Shown here in pieces: positions 8,348 to 18,409 of a DNA stretch of 64,000 bases. The translations under genes were made by a program, and so were the position numbers. A model generated the notes under the pieces. It ran no database searches. It was not told the origin of the DNA and saw only the letters and a list, made by a program, of their open reading frames with translations. The DNA is from Nitrospirillum pindoramense. GTDB lineage: Bacteria > Pseudomonadota > Alphaproteobacteria > Azospirillales > Azospirillaceae. Location: NCBI RefSeq assembly GCF_007827955.1, contig NZ_VITR01000005.1, forward strand, positions 186,001 through 250,000, given 5' to 3'. How positions within the stretch are numbered: position 1 is the first letter of the stretch; each line of letters opens with the position of its first letter.

Positions 8348-9076
8348 ATGCGTGCGCGTATTTTCATTGCGACTTCGACAGTGCTGAGCCTGATGTTGAC
8401 CGCGCCGATCGCGGTGCGGGCCGCCTCGGTCGACAGCCCGGCGGCGGTGACGGCGGCGGCATCGGCCAGCCTTCCCGCCAACCCGGCCGTGGCGCAGGAC
8501 GTGACGCAGCTGCTGCGCGACTGGTCGGTCATCAAGTACCAGATGCAGGACGACAAGGCGCAGGCGCAGAAGATGCGGGACCTGCTGGTCCGCGCCACCG
8601 ACCTGCAGACCCGGTATCCCGGCCGGGCGGAGCCGATGATCGCCACCGGCCTGATCCTGGGGAGCATCGCCGGCTATGAGCAGAACGCCGGCTCGCTGGA
8701 GTTGGTGCGCAAGGCGCGCGACCTGTTCGAACAGGCCGACAAGACCGACCCCACCGCCCTGGACGGCGCCGCGGCCGTGAACCTGGGCTCGCTTTACTAT
8801 CTGATGCCGGGCTTCCCCATCGGCTTCGGCAGCGACAGCAAGGCGCGCAAGTACCTGGAGCGCGGCATCGCCATCAGCCCCAACGGCCTGGAATCCAATT
8901 ACTTCTATGGTGAGTTCCTGTCGCAGCAGGGCGAATACGAGCGGTCGGCCAAGGTGCTGGCCCACGCCCTTGAGGCGCCGGTGTCGGTGACCCAGCCGGT
9001 ATGGGACGCCGGCCGCCGGGCCGAGGCCCGCGCCCTGCTGGCCGACGTGCGGCAGAAGCTGGTGGCGTCGAACTGA
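8348..9076 (+). CDS. Exported TPR-like protein of unknown function
   Basis: The 242-residue protein starts with a signal peptide (MRARIFIATSTVLSLMLTAPIAVRAAS), so it is probably periplasmic. The remainder is helical and contains TPR-like units, clearest around ARKYLERGIAISPNGLESNYFYGEFL and the next unit QQGEYERSAKVLAHALEAP. The segment VNLGSLYYLMPGFPIGFGSD is characteristic of a family of periplasmic TPR proteins without a known role. It is divergent from fdsG and convergent with a LysR gene, with a bidirectional terminator between. No operon partner is visible. TPR proteins usually mediate protein-protein contact; its partner cannot be told from the sequence. Confidence 0.75.
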   Translation: MRARIFIATSTVLSLMLTAPIAVRAASVDSPAAVTAAASASLPANPAVAQDVTQLLRDWSVIKYQMQDDKAQAQKMRDLLVRATDLQTRYPGRAEPMIATGLILGSIAGYEQNAGSLELVRKARDLFEQADKTDPTALDGAAAVNLGSLYYLMPGFPIGFGSDSKARKYLERGIAISPNGLESNYFYGEFLSQQGEYERSAKVLAHALEAPVSVTQPVWDAGRRAEARALLADVRQKLVASN

Positions 9077-9100
9077 GCCCGCCTCATCCTATGGGATGAG

Positions 9101-9134
9101 AACACCCCCGGTGGCCCCCGCTACCGGGGGTGTT
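9101..9134. terminator. Bidirectional hairpin between convergent genes
   Basis: A perfect 12-bp inverted repeat, AACACCCCCGGT / ACCGGGGGTGTT, with a 10-nt loop lies between the stop codons of the TPR gene (9076) and the LysR gene (9138). A second small hairpin, CTCATCC-TATG-GGATGAG, sits just before it. There is no long T run, so termination efficiency is uncertain. Confidence 0.65.
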
Positions 9135-9137
9135 CGC

Positions 9138-10043
9138 TTATGGCGCCATCGGTTCGCCAAAGGTGCGCGACACCTTCTTCGCCTCCGCCACCAGGGCAGC
9201 GGTCAGGGGGGTCATGGGGTCGCGGTAGGGCACCACCAGGCCGATGTCATGCACGGCGGCCGGCTCGACGATGGGAATGGCGCGGATTTCCTCCGGAAAG
9301 CTGAACGCGGTCGTCAGCACCTCCGGCATCACGCTGGCCCATTTGCCGGTGCGCACGTGCGAAAACAGCACGATCATGGAATTGGATTCCAGGGTGGGGG
9401 CCGAGGTCACGCCGGCGATGGCCAACAGCCGGTCGATGATGCGCCGGTTCTGCATGTCCGGCGTCAGCAGGCACAGGGGTATCTCCCCCACTTCCGCCCA
9501 GCTGACCTGGGCGCGATCGCCCAGCGGACCATCGCGGGAGATCAGCAGGCGGTACTGCTCCCGGTACAACGGCACGGTGCGCACGCGGCCCAGCGGCTCG
9601 TTATCCAGATAGGTCAGGCCGGCGTCGATCTCCAGCCCTTCCAGCAGGTGCAGAATCTCCACCGAGGTGCGCGACAGTACGGTGAAACGCACGCCCGGAT
9701 GCCGCTCGCGGTAGGGCGTGGTCAGGATGGGCACCATGGCCAAGGCGGTGGGAATGACGGCGATGCGCAGATGGCCGCTGAGGCCATGGCGCAAGGTCCG
9801 CACCTCCTGCCGCATGGCGCGGGCGTCGCCCACGATGCGGCGGGCCCAGTCCAGCACCCGCTCCCCCTCCTGCGTCAGGCCCAGATAGCGGGCGCCACGG
9901 TTGACCAGCAGCACGCCCAATTGATCTTCCAGTTGCTTCAGGCCCGCCGACAGGGTCGGCTGCGTGACGCCGCAGGCCTCCGCCGCGCGGCCGAAATGCT
10001 GTTCCCGGGCCAGCGCGATGAAGAATTCCAACTTGTCGATCAT
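9138..10043 (-). CDS. LysR-family transcriptional regulator, possible formate dehydrogenase regulator
   Basis: This 301-residue LysR protein has an N-terminal winged helix-turn-helix (FGRAAEACGVTQPTLSAGLKQLEDQLG) and a C-terminal two-lobed effector-binding domain. The start at MIDKLEFFIALAREQHF is chosen because LysR proteins open directly with this helix; the open frame runs 31 codons further upstream without family similarity. The helix-turn-helix region resembles the OxyR side of the family, although no conserved redox Cys pair like that of OxyR is evident. It lies close to the fds operon, and an ATAG-N7-CTAT palindrome is present in the fds promoter region, so it may regulate formate oxidation. 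That link is inferred. Confidence 0.8.
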   Translation of the reverse strand: MIDKLEFFIALAREQHFGRAAEACGVTQPTLSAGLKQLEDQLGVLLVNRGARYLGLTQEGERVLDWARRIVGDARAMRQEVRTLRHGLSGHLRIAVIPTALAMVPILTTPYRERHPGVRFTVLSRTSVEILHLLEGLEIDAGLTYLDNEPLGRVRTVPLYREQYRLLISRDGPLGDRAQVSWAEVGEIPLCLLTPDMQNRRIIDRLLAIAGVTSAPTLESNSMIVLFSHVRTGKWASVMPEVLTTAFSFPEEIRAIPIVEPAAVHDIGLVVPYRDPMTPLTAALVAEAKKVSRTFGEPMAP

Positions 10044-10259
10044 GGGCCTGCCTGTCGCCTTTCCGCCAGCGGCCGATGGTAGGGGGCGACGCCGGCCAGC
10101 GCCACCGCTGATTCCACAGGCGCGGGCCCGCAACACCAGAACACTATACTGAGGGTCAGGCCAAACAATTCATTAAGCACAATGTCGTCATGGTGGCCGG
10201 AACCCAAGTCCAATACTTGGCTTCCCCGTCATCACCAGACGACTTCAGGAGCGTTCATT

Positions 10260-12350
10260 ATGCCTTGGCTTCCGTTCATCACCGATCCCGTGCTGAAGGC
10301 CCTGGACCAGTCGCAGGCCATGATCGAGTTTGGGTTGGATGGAAAAATCCTGAAGGCCAATCAAAATTTCCTGCGGGCCACCGGCTACAGCCTGGCTGAA
10401 ATCCGCGGCCGGCATCACAGCCTGTTCGTGGACGCGCAGGAGCGGGATGGCGCCGCCTACCGGACGTTCTGGCGCGACCTGGCACAAGGGATGTTCAAGC
10501 AGGCCGAGTTCAAGCGGATGGGCAAGGACGGCCGCGAGGTCTGGTTCCAGGCGACCTACAACCCCATCCGCGGCCTGGGCGGCCGGGTGGTCAAGGTCCT
10601 GAAGATCGCCGCCGACATCACCGATGAGAAGCGGAAGGCCATCGACCTCGCCGGGCAGGTAGCGGCCATCCACAAATCCCAGGCGGTCATCGAGTTCGCC
10701 CTGGACGGCACCATCCTGGACGCCAACGCCAATTTCCTGACGGTCATGGGCTATACCCTGGCCGACATCCAGGGACGGCATCACAGCCTGTTCGTCGATG
10801 CCGCTTACCGCGACAGCCCCGCGTACAAGAGCTTCTGGGAAGAGCTGGCGAGAGGCCGCTATCAGGCTGGGCAGTTCAAGCGCCTGGGGAAAGACGGGCG
10901 CGAGGTTTGGATCGAAGCCAGCTACAACCCCATCCTGGATCCCAGCGGCAAGCCGTTGAAGGTGGTCAAGTATGCGGCCGACGTGACGGAGCGCACGCTG
11001 CGCGCCGCCGACAGCGAGGGCCAGGTGCGGGCCATCGGCAAGGCCATGGCGGTCATCGAGTTCGCGCTGGATGGCACCATCCTGGACGCCAACGACAATT
11101 TCCTGACGGTGATGGGCTATAGCCTAGCGGACATCAAAGGAAAGCGGCACGAGCTGTTTGTCGAGCCGGAGTACAGGAAAAGCGTCGAGTACAAGGACTT
11201 CTGGGCCAGCCTCGCGCGGGGCGAATACCAGGCCGGCCGGTTCAAGCGCATCGGCAAGGGGGACCGCGAAGTTTGGATCGAGGCCAGCTACAACCCCATC
11301 CTGGATCTCAGCGGCAAACCGCTGAAGGTGGTGAAATACGCGACCGACATCACTCAAGAGATCCGTAGGCAGGAACAGTTCAACATCCTGTCGCTGGTCG
11401 CCGACGGCACCGACAACAGCGTGCTGATCACCGGCGCCGACGGGCTGATCGAGTACGTCAATCCCGGCTTCACCCGCATGAGCGGCTATACCCTGGACGA
11501 GGTGAAGGGCAAAAAGCCGGGCCATATTCTGCAAGGCCCGCACACCGACCCGGCGACGGTGGCCCGCATCCGGGAGAAGCTGACCCGCCGCGAACCGTTC
11601 TATGAGGAGATCCTGAACTATACCAAGGCGGGAGAGCCACATTGGATCTCCCTATCCATCAATCCCATCCTGTCCAAGACCGGCATGCTGGAGCGCTTCG
11701 TCTCCGTTCAGGCCAACATCAACGCCACCAAGCTACAGGCGCTGGAGTCCAGCAGCCGGATCGATGCTATCGAGCAATCGACCGTCGTCATCGAATGGGA
11801 CGGGGACAAGCGCCTGGCGCACCTCAATGCCCGGGCGCTGGCGCTGCTGGGCGTCGCCGACATGGGGCAGGCGGCCGACTATCTGCGCTACGACACTATT
11901 TTTTCCAGCGACGAACGCCAGCGCCTACAGGCCGGCGCGGCGGTGAGTCCGGATATAACCCTCACGGGCGGGAGCGGCGACATCCACCTCACCACCACGG
12001 TGCAGCCCCTGCGCGACGTGGCCGGCCAACTGCGGCGCACCGTCATGTACGCCACGGACGTCACCTCCCGCCGCCGGGCGGCCCAGGAAACCGAGGCCAT
12101 GATGGAAAATGTCCTGACGCAGATCAGCCAGATCGCGCGGTCCATCTCCGGCGTGTCGGGCCAAACCAACCTGCTGGCGCTGAACGCGACCATTGAGGCC
12201 GCACGGGCGGGCGATGCCGGCAAGGGCTTCGCCGTCGTGGCCGGCGAGGTCAAGTCGCTGGCCCAGCGCTCCGCCTCACTGTCGACGGGCATCGCCACCC
12301 TGGTCGGCGACACCCAGACGCGGATCGAGCAGTTTCGGCTCCAGGCCTGA
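10260..12350 (+). CDS. Soluble chemotaxis transducer with tandem PAS domains and short MCP signalling domain
   Basis: The product has 696 residues and no membrane segment, so it is a cytoplasmic sensor. Three nearly identical PAS units repeat with an exact 122-residue period (each around [19 protein letters not shown] ... [12 protein letters not shown]). A fourth, different PAS follows ([25 protein letters not shown]) with a PAC motif, then a degenerate fifth. The C-terminal 80 residues carry the core MCP hairpin ([39 protein letters not shown]) that contacts CheA and CheW, but the usual long methylation helices are missing. PAS domains of this type often bind haem or flavin; the ligand here is unknown. 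The ATG at 10260 has AGGAG eight bases upstream. Confidence 0.9.
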   Translation: MPWLPFITDPVLKALDQSQAMIEFGLDGKILKANQNFLRATGYSLAEIRGRHHSLFVDAQERDGAAYRTFWRDLAQGMFKQAEFKRMGKDGREVWFQATYNPIRGLGGRVVKVLKIAADITDEKRKAIDLAGQVAAIHKSQAVIEFALDGTILDANANFLTVMGYTLADIQGRHHSLFVDAAYRDSPAYKSFWEELARGRYQAGQFKRLGKDGREVWIEASYNPILDPSGKPLKVVKYAADVTERTLRAADSEGQVRAIGKAMAVIEFALDGTILDANDNFLTVMGYSLADIKGKRHELFVEPEYRKSVEYKDFWASLARGEYQAGRFKRIGKGDREVWIEASYNPILDLSGKPLKVVKYATDITQEIRRQEQFNILSLVADGTDNSVLITGADGLIEYVNPGFTRMSGYTLDEVKGKKPGHILQGPHTDPATVARIREKLTRREPFYEEILNYTKAGEPHWISLSINPILSKTGMLERFVSVQANINATKLQALESSSRIDAIEQSTVVIEWDGDKRLAHLNARALALLGVADMGQAADYLRYDTIFSSDERQRLQAGAAVSPDITLTGGSGDIHLTTTVQPLRDVAGQLRRTVMYATDVTSRRRAAQETEAMMENVLTQISQIARSISGVSGQTNLLALNATIEAARAGDAGKGFAVVAGEVKSLAQRSASLSTGIATLVGDTQTRIEQFRLQA

Positions 12351-12437
12351 CGCCGGCCACCTTGGGAAGGGAGGCGCCTTGACCTCTTGCCCCCTGGACA
12401 GATGCCGCCGCCGACGCCACGCTTGGACACCGGGTGG

Positions 12438-13976
12438 ATGAAGGAGCTGGCAAGGTTAAGGGGAGGGGCGGTGCGGCGACGGAAGGTGCGGCGGCGGGCG
12501 GTGTTCCGGATGATGGCGCTGTGGGTGGCCGGGGGCATTGCCGCCCTCTGGGTCGGGACCCCGCAGGCCCACCCGGACGCCCCCACCCTGACCCAACCCG
12601 GCAGGCCGGTGCCCCCGGCGCTTCTCACCGGGGATTGGCAGGGCACGCTGGATACCGGGGCGACCCGGTTGCGCCTGATGTTCCATGTGGCTGCCGCCGG
12701 CCAGGGCGTGGGCCAGGGCTCCACATCCCTGTCGGCGACGCTGGACAGCGTCGACCAGCAGGTCATGGGCGTTCCCATCCCCAGCGTGACCAGCGACGGC
12801 GACCAGGTGAGTTTCACCATTCCCAGCATTCTGGGCGGCTACACCGGCGCCCTGACGGCGGACGGGCAGAGCCTGCGTGGCACCTGGACCCAGGCGGGCC
12901 AGGCGCGGCCCCTGACCCTGGCGCGGGTGACCACGGCGCAGTTATGGGCGGAGCAGGCGCGGCCACAGACCCCCCGCCCGCCCTTCCCCTATCGCGCGGT
13001 CGACGTCGCCTATGACAATCCCCGGGCCCCGGGCGTGCGGCTGGCCGGCACGCTGACCCTGCCCCTGGGCAAGGGGCCGTTTCCGGCGGCCCTGCTGATC
13101 ACCGGGTCGGGACCGCAGGACCGGGACGAGACCATCGACGGGCACAAGCCCTTCCTCGTGCTGGCCGACGCGCTGGCCCGGCGCGGCATCGCCGTGCTGC
13201 GGGTGGACGACCGGGGCGTGGGCCGCTCCACCGGCGATTTCGATGCCGCCACCACGCCCGACTTCGCCACCGACGCCGCGGCCGGCGTCGCCTATCTCCG
13301 CACCCGCGCCGACATCGACCCGGCGCGCATCGGCCTGATCGGCCACAGCGAGGGCGGCCTGATCGCCCCCATGGTGGCCGACCGCGACCCGGCCATCGCC
13401 TGGCTGGTCCTGATGGCGGGGCCGGGCGTGGATGGGGAACACATCCTGCTGTCCCAGAAGCGCCTGATCGCCGGCGCCACCGGCGTCGGCCCCAGCGGGG
13501 CGGAGCGCCTGGTGGATATGGATCGCCGCGAATACGCCATCGTGAAGGAGGAAACGGACGCGGAGCGCGCCCGCGCCCGCCTGCGCATCCTGCTGCAGGG
13601 CGGTATCATCGGCGGCGACAACCACGTCGCCACCTCCGAAGCGTTGATCGAGGCGATCACCAAGCCGTGGTACCGCTGGTTCCTGACCCACGATCCCGCC
13701 CCCACCCTCCGCACTCTGCGCCTACCCGTTCTGGCCCTGGTCGGGTCCAAGGATCTGCAGGTGTCGGCGGCGGAGAACCTGCCCGCCCTGCGCGCCGCCC
13801 TGGCCGGCGATCCCCAGGCCGAAGTCCGTGAGGTGCCCGGCCTGAACCACATGTTCCAGGCCGCCGACACCGGCGCCCCCACCGAATACGCCCGCATCCC
13901 CCAGACCATCGCCCCCATGGCCCTGGACCTGATCACCGACTGGGTGGCGGCGCACAGCGGGCCGCCTAAGCCGTGA
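12438..13976 (+). CDS. Exported or membrane-anchored alpha/beta hydrolase (S9/peptidase-like)
   Basis: About 512 residues. The C-terminal two thirds are an alpha/beta hydrolase with an oxyanion region (LLITGSGPQDRDETIDGHKPF), the block GIAVLRVDDRGVGRSTGDF, and the nucleophile elbow GHSEGG, where Ser is catalytic. A late His lies in GLNHMFQAADTG and an Asp in VGSKDLQV. This matches the family of dienelactone/S9-like hydrolases whose N-terminus holds a beta-rich DUF3887-like domain (here LTGDWQGTLDTGATRLRLMF). A basic N-terminus followed by MMALWVAGGIAALWVG suggests a signal peptide or anchor. The start is uncertain: 12438 is preferred, with 12387 and 12510 as alternatives. Substrate unknown. 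Its stop overlaps the next start (GTGA). Confidence 0.8.
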   Translation: MKELARLRGGAVRRRKVRRRAVFRMMALWVAGGIAALWVGTPQAHPDAPTLTQPGRPVPPALLTGDWQGTLDTGATRLRLMFHVAAAGQGVGQGSTSLSATLDSVDQQVMGVPIPSVTSDGDQVSFTIPSILGGYTGALTADGQSLRGTWTQAGQARPLTLARVTTAQLWAEQARPQTPRPPFPYRAVDVAYDNPRAPGVRLAGTLTLPLGKGPFPAALLITGSGPQDRDETIDGHKPFLVLADALARRGIAVLRVDDRGVGRSTGDFDAATTPDFATDAAAGVAYLRTRADIDPARIGLIGHSEGGLIAPMVADRDPAIAWLVLMAGPGVDGEHILLSQKRLIAGATGVGPSGAERLVDMDRREYAIVKEETDAERARARLRILLQGGIIGGDNHVATSEALIEAITKPWYRWFLTHDPAPTLRTLRLPVLALVGSKDLQVSAAENLPALRAALAGDPQAEVREVPGLNHMFQAADTGAPTEYARIPQTIAPMALDLITDWVAAHSGPPKP

Positions 13977-14500
13977 GCGTGACGCTGCGACGGGCGCTGC
14001 CGGAGGAAGGAGCAACCCTGCGAACGCTGGAAAAGGCGGCGCGCGGCCGCTACCGCGACTGGCCTCCGCTGGCCTTCATCGCCGACCGTCCGCCCATCGC
14101 GCTGGAACGGCTGGCATCCGGTACCGTTTGGGTGGCGGATGGCGCCGGACGCCCCACCGGCTTCATCCTGCTGCAGCCGCAAGATGATCAGCTTTACATC
14201 GCCAATATTTCGGTGGCGCCTGAAGCCGCCGGCCAGGGCATCGGGGCCGCCCTGCTGGGGCAGGCCCTGGCCGACGCCCGGACCTTGGGGTTGGAGGCGC
14301 TGACCCTGACGACCTTCATGGCCCCACCTTGGAACGGCCCCTGGTTCCGCCGCCACGGCTACACGCCGATGCCGGCTGAGCGCATTGGACCAATCTTGCG
14401 CGCGACACCGGAGCGGCAGGCCATCACCGTGGATCCGGCGACACGAGAGGTGTTGTGGCGAAGGGTTGGCGACTTATTTCACTTGCCGACCGACCCTTAA
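13973..14500 (+). CDS. GNAT-family N-acetyltransferase
   Basis: The 175-residue protein has the GNAT core: beta strands leading to LYIANISVAPEAAGQGIGAAL, where the R/Q-x-x-G-x-G/A acetyl-CoA pyrophosphate loop reads EAAGQGIGAA, followed by a helix and ALTLTTFMAPPWNGPWFRRHGY. The start is GTG at 13973, overlapping the stop of the hydrolase by 4 nt, which points to a translationally coupled pair. It probably acetylates a small amine; the acceptor cannot be predicted. Confidence 0.85.
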   Translation: MSVTLRRALPEEGATLRTLEKAARGRYRDWPPLAFIADRPPIALERLASGTVWVADGAGRPTGFILLQPQDDQLYIANISVAPEAAGQGIGAALLGQALADARTLGLEALTLTTFMAPPWNGPWFRRHGYTPMPAERIGPILRATPERQAITVDPATREVLWRRVGDLFHLPTDP

Positions 14501-14517
14501 GCGAAGGACGTTTTCCA

Positions 14518-15567
14518 GTGCGCTTTTCCCGTGCCCTTGTTTGCGCCGCCGGCCTGCTTCTTCTCAGGGACCAAGCCAACGCCGCCAGTTTCGACTGCGC
14601 CAAAGCGGAAACGGCGGTGGAAAAGGCGATCTGCGCCGACCCGTCCCTGTCGGCGGCGGATGAAAAGCTGGCCGCCGTCTATCGCCAGACCTTGGCGGCG
14701 GCCCCGGCCGACATCAGGCCAGAACTGGTACAGAACCAGCGCAACTGGCTGGTTTACGTCCACCGATATTGCAAACCAGTGAAAGGCGCGCCCCCGGGCG
14801 GCGTTTCGAGCTGCCTGGGTGACAAGTACAAAGAGCGACTGGGCAGCCTGCCCCAGTCGCTACGCACTGTGGGCACCGCGACCGTCTATCAGGTGCAGCG
14901 CTTCGACGTCGCCACCGAGGCCGGAACCGACGGGGCCGACGATACCGGCACGATGGAATTCACCATGGACCAGGTGGCAGGCACGCGGCCGCAGGACAAA
15001 CAGGTGAACGCCTATATCCGCATCCTGGCCAAATTCCCCACCATCGAAACGCAAGCGGCCAAGCCGGGCCGCCTGGCGGAACCGAGTGAGGAGATCGTCA
15101 ACACCTACCGCCTGATCGCTTACACCGACCATGTGGCCGAAATCCAGGTCGACACCTGGGATTACGGCCACGGCGCCGCCCATGGCATGAGCGACAACGC
15201 CAATCGCTTTTTCCTGGCCCAGGAGGGCAAGGAGTTGACGGCGGATCGCGTCTTCGCCGCCGCCAAGCCATGGCGGGCCTTTCTGGCCAAGCGCTGCTAC
15301 GACGGGCTGGTGGAACAGGGGATCATTGGCCCAGACAATAAAGTGTTCACCGGCACCGCGGCGGATCTGGAGCCAATGGTGGCCCAGCCTACCCATTGGG
15401 AGTTCGACAGCGACGGCCTGAGCGTGGCCTTCGCAACCTATGAGGTGGCACCCTATTCCGCAGGCGAGCCGGCAGTGACCATCCCGTGGAATGACCTGCG
15501 CCCCTATTTGATCAAGGACACGCCCATCCTGGAACTGGCGCGGGTCCCGCCGCAGACCCCGCCCTGA
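14518..15567 (+). CDS. Periplasmic LprI-like / DUF3298 (RsiV-like) two-domain protein
   Basis: 349 residues. I set the start at the GTG at 14518, which follows a GAAGGA ribosome binding site and opens a clean signal peptide (RFSRALVCAAGLLLLRDQANA). The mature protein begins with a DUF1311/LprI-type domain (FDCAKAETAVEKAICADPSL, with the paired cysteines). LprI proteins inhibit lysozyme in some bacteria. Residues 130-345 form a DUF3298/DUF4163 domain (YGHGAAHGMSDNANRFF, then VAPYSAGEPAVTIPWNDLRPYL), the domain of the lysozyme-binding anti-sigma factor RsiV. A role in sensing or blocking lysozyme-like enzymes is therefore plausible but not shown. The 5' end overlaps the GNAT gene if the upstream GTG at 14455 is used. 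Confidence 0.75.
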   Translation: MRFSRALVCAAGLLLLRDQANAASFDCAKAETAVEKAICADPSLSAADEKLAAVYRQTLAAAPADIRPELVQNQRNWLVYVHRYCKPVKGAPPGGVSSCLGDKYKERLGSLPQSLRTVGTATVYQVQRFDVATEAGTDGADDTGTMEFTMDQVAGTRPQDKQVNAYIRILAKFPTIETQAAKPGRLAEPSEEIVNTYRLIAYTDHVAEIQVDTWDYGHGAAHGMSDNANRFFLAQEGKELTADRVFAAAKPWRAFLAKRCYDGLVEQGIIGPDNKVFTGTAADLEPMVAQPTHWEFDSDGLSVAFATYEVAPYSAGEPAVTIPWNDLRPYLIKDTPILELARVPPQTPP

Positions 15568-15574
15568 CGTCCGC

Positions 15575-15591
15575 CTGCACAAGTTCTGCAC
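15575..15591 (+). promoter_or_regulatory. CTGCAC direct repeat (11-nt period), candidate response-regulator site
   Basis: CTGCAC at 15575-15580 is repeated at 15586-15591, spaced exactly one helical turn. The same element with the same spacing occurs at 49704-49720 upstream of the two-component operon. Tandem sites with 11-nt spacing are typical for OmpR/PhoB-family response regulators. It lies about 95 bp upstream of the membrane protein gene at 15686. Confidence 0.5.
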
Positions 15592-15685
15592 GATAAGTGC
15601 CCGGTCCTGCTGGGCAAATGCGGACCCGGTGGTAAGGCGTCACGGCTAGGGTAAGGCAACCTCATCGCCCTACCCGAGCTGCCTC

Positions 15686-16273
15686 ATGGCCATCGCGGCC
15701 CTCATCCCCGACCGTCCCGCTATTTGGCCCGTCCCGGCCGCCGCCGTCCTCTTCGCCGGCCTGGTGCTGGTCGACACGGCGCTGGAATGGGAACCGCCGT
15801 TCGACGCCCTGGCGCTGCTGGCGCTCCTCGCCCTTTGGTGTGGTGTGGCGATGGTGGCGGCAAGCCGGGCGGTGCGGGCCCGCCGTGACGGACGGCCTCG
15901 GCGCGCCCTATCCCTGGCGCTGCTGCCCCTGGCCTTCCTGGTGACGGTGGTGCAACCCGGCCTGGTCATGGGCGGCGCGCAGTCCCTGGGGGACCGTCTG
16001 CACTTCGCCAAGGGACGCGCCTCCTACCTGGCCCAGGTCGGCGCCCTGCCGAATACCGGCGAGCCCAAGCTGTTGGTCTGGGGCTGGGGTGGATTCATCG
16101 TCGCCTCGACCAGCCTGGTCTATGACGAGAGCGATGAGGTCACCCTGCCGCCCGAGCGGCAATCCGCCTCCTGGAAGGCCCGCGCCGAGCACACCGACCT
16201 CGCCTGCCCCTATGGCTATCGCGTGCGCACGGCGCTGGGCGGGCATTTCTATGCCGTGGGCGTGGGGTGTTGA
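15686..16273 (+). CDS. Hypothetical membrane protein
   Basis: The 195-residue protein is not recognised. It has three hydrophobic segments in the first 95 residues (AIWPVPAAAVLFAGLVLVDT, FDALALLALLALWCGVAMVA, ALSLALLPLAFLVTVV), followed by a soluble domain of about 100 residues containing WGWGGFIVASTSLVYDESDEV and a Cys pair (LACPYGY ... VGVGC). The layout suggests a membrane anchor with an external soluble part. Its promoter region carries the CTGCAC repeat shared with the two-component operon at 50 kb, so it may belong to that regulon. Confidence 0.65.
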   Translation: MAIAALIPDRPAIWPVPAAAVLFAGLVLVDTALEWEPPFDALALLALLALWCGVAMVAASRAVRARRDGRPRRALSLALLPLAFLVTVVQPGLVMGGAQSLGDRLHFAKGRASYLAQVGALPNTGEPKLLVWGWGGFIVASTSLVYDESDEVTLPPERQSASWKARAEHTDLACPYGYRVRTALGGHFYAVGVGC

Positions 16274-16443
16274 CATGGACGCCGGAACTATAGAGTAACC
16301 AGTCCCATCGCCGGAACGCTGCTGATCTTGCTATTCGGAAAAGCACTGCTGGTGACGGAATCGGAATGGTTGATCCTGATCCGGTTGGCGCGGTTCGCCG
16401 TATGGTCGGTTGTCAGCTTGTTAACTATCTCTCCTGCTGACCC

Positions 16444-17031
16444 TCACACCGCCAGCAACAGCGGCGCCATGGCGGCCAGGCCCAGGCCGGCCAGACGGGG
16501 GGCCAAGGCCAAGCCGGCGCGCTCCGCCAGGCGGGACAGGGCGACGCCGGCCAGGTGCAAGGTGGCGGAGGCGGTGACGAAGCCAAGGCCATAGGCCAGG
16601 CCATCGGCATCCGCCGGCATCTCCGCCCCATGGGCGGCGCCGTGGCAGAGGGCGAAGGCGCCGATCAGGGCAGCGCCCGCGGCCAGGGGCAAGCGGGCGC
16701 CGAAGGCGGTCAGCCAGCCCAGGGCGGCCACCGACAGGACGATGCCCCATTCCACCCCGGGCAGGGCCAAACCGTTGGCCCCGGCGATGGCGCCGGCCAC
16801 CAGCAGCGCCAGGAAGGCCAGGGGCCACAGCCAGACGGCCCGGCCGCCTTGCTGCCCCGCCCAAAGGCCCACGGCGGTCATGGCGGCCAGGTGGTCCAGC
16901 CCGCCGAAGGGGTGGGCGAAGCCATCGGTAAAGCCATGGGTGTGGCCGGGCATGCCGGGGTGGGCCATCGCCACGGCGGGGGCGAAAGCGGCGGCGGCGC
17001 TCAGGGCGATCAACAGGCGGCGGTGCATCAT
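16444..17031 (-). CDS. ureJ: HupE/UreJ-family nickel transport protein
   Basis: This membrane protein of 195 residues has a signal-like first segment ending AVAMAHPGMPGHTH and about six hydrophobic helices. The N-terminal HPFGGLDHLAAM motif is diagnostic for HupE/UreJ, small nickel transporters found beside hydrogenase and urease genes. It closes the urease operon, 59 bp after ureG, and would supply Ni2+ for the urease active site. I start it at the tandem ATGs (17031/17028) because they open the signal sequence; an ATG at 17091 in the same frame adds 20 residues without similarity. Confidence 0.9.
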   Translation of the reverse strand: MMHRRLLIALSAAAAFAPAVAMAHPGMPGHTHGFTDGFAHPFGGLDHLAAMTAVGLWAGQQGGRAVWLWPLAFLALLVAGAIAGANGLALPGVEWGIVLSVAALGWLTAFGARLPLAAGAALIGAFALCHGAAHGAEMPADADGLAYGLGFVTASATLHLAGVALSRLAERAGLALAPRLAGLGLAAMAPLLLAV

Positions 17032-17090
17032 GGTCGGGTTTCCCTGTTCGATGTCTATGAAGCTCAGGCGGCCAGGCCGCCCCTTATCCA

Positions 17091-17716
<626 letters not shown>

Positions 17717-17720
<4 letters not shown>

Positions 17721-18409
17721 GAGCGGAACAACCTCGTGTATTGCGTCTCGTGGTTCATGGAGGCGATGTCGGCCACCCAGGCCGCCCCGCCCAGATCATC
17801 CAGGGTGCTGAGGGCCGCACGGGCCGCGGTGGCCAGCACCCGCGGTTCCAGCCGCGCCAGCGCCCGCTGGCCATCCGTCTGGCCCAAGGGCACCAGGCGC
17901 AGGGCCGCCGACACCAGGTTGCCGACGAAGCCGTGCAGATAGCCCAGCAGGGTGGCGGGCAGGCTGAGGCCATGGCCGGCCGCCACCGCACCCACCGCCA
18001 CGGGGTAGGCCAGGTCGCCGCCGATCGCCTTCAGCCGGTCCACGGCCTCACACGGCCAGGCCGAGGCGATGGCGGCGGCGAAGGCGCGGCCCTGGGACAG
18101 GCTTTCCAGCCGCCGCTCCGCCGTGGGCGTCAGGGCGGCCGCCAGTTCAGCCACCTCGGCCAGGCCCGTCCAATCGCCCGCCGCCGAGGCGCGCCAGGCC
18201 GCCGCCGCCAGCACAGCGTCGTTCCAGCCGGAGCCCAGGGCCAACAGGTCGTCCACCCATGCCACCAGCGCATCCACGGTGCGGATGGTGCCGTCCTCCA
18301 CCCCCCATTCCAGGCCATGGCTGTAGGAAAAGGCGCCCACGGGAAAGGACGCCGTCAGCCAAGTCATGAGGCGGTAGACGCCGGCGGCGTCGGCGACGGC
18401 TTCAGCCAT
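17717..18409 (-). CDS. ureF: Urease accessory protein UreF
   Basis: UreF is an all-helical activator that bridges UreD/urease and UreG. The 230-residue protein contains [22 protein letters not shown], the family signature, and a helical rest. The start at 18409 overlaps the ureE stop by 8 nt and gives [14 protein letters not shown]. The open frame continues 40 codons upstream as a Met/Thr-rich stretch, which is only the His-codon tail of ureE read in another frame. Confidence 0.93.

Noticed and set aside
16410-16442. GTCAGC ... GCTGAC inverted repeat after ureJ as a terminator
   Set aside because: The stem is only six base pairs with an 18-nt loop and no T tract, too weak to call.
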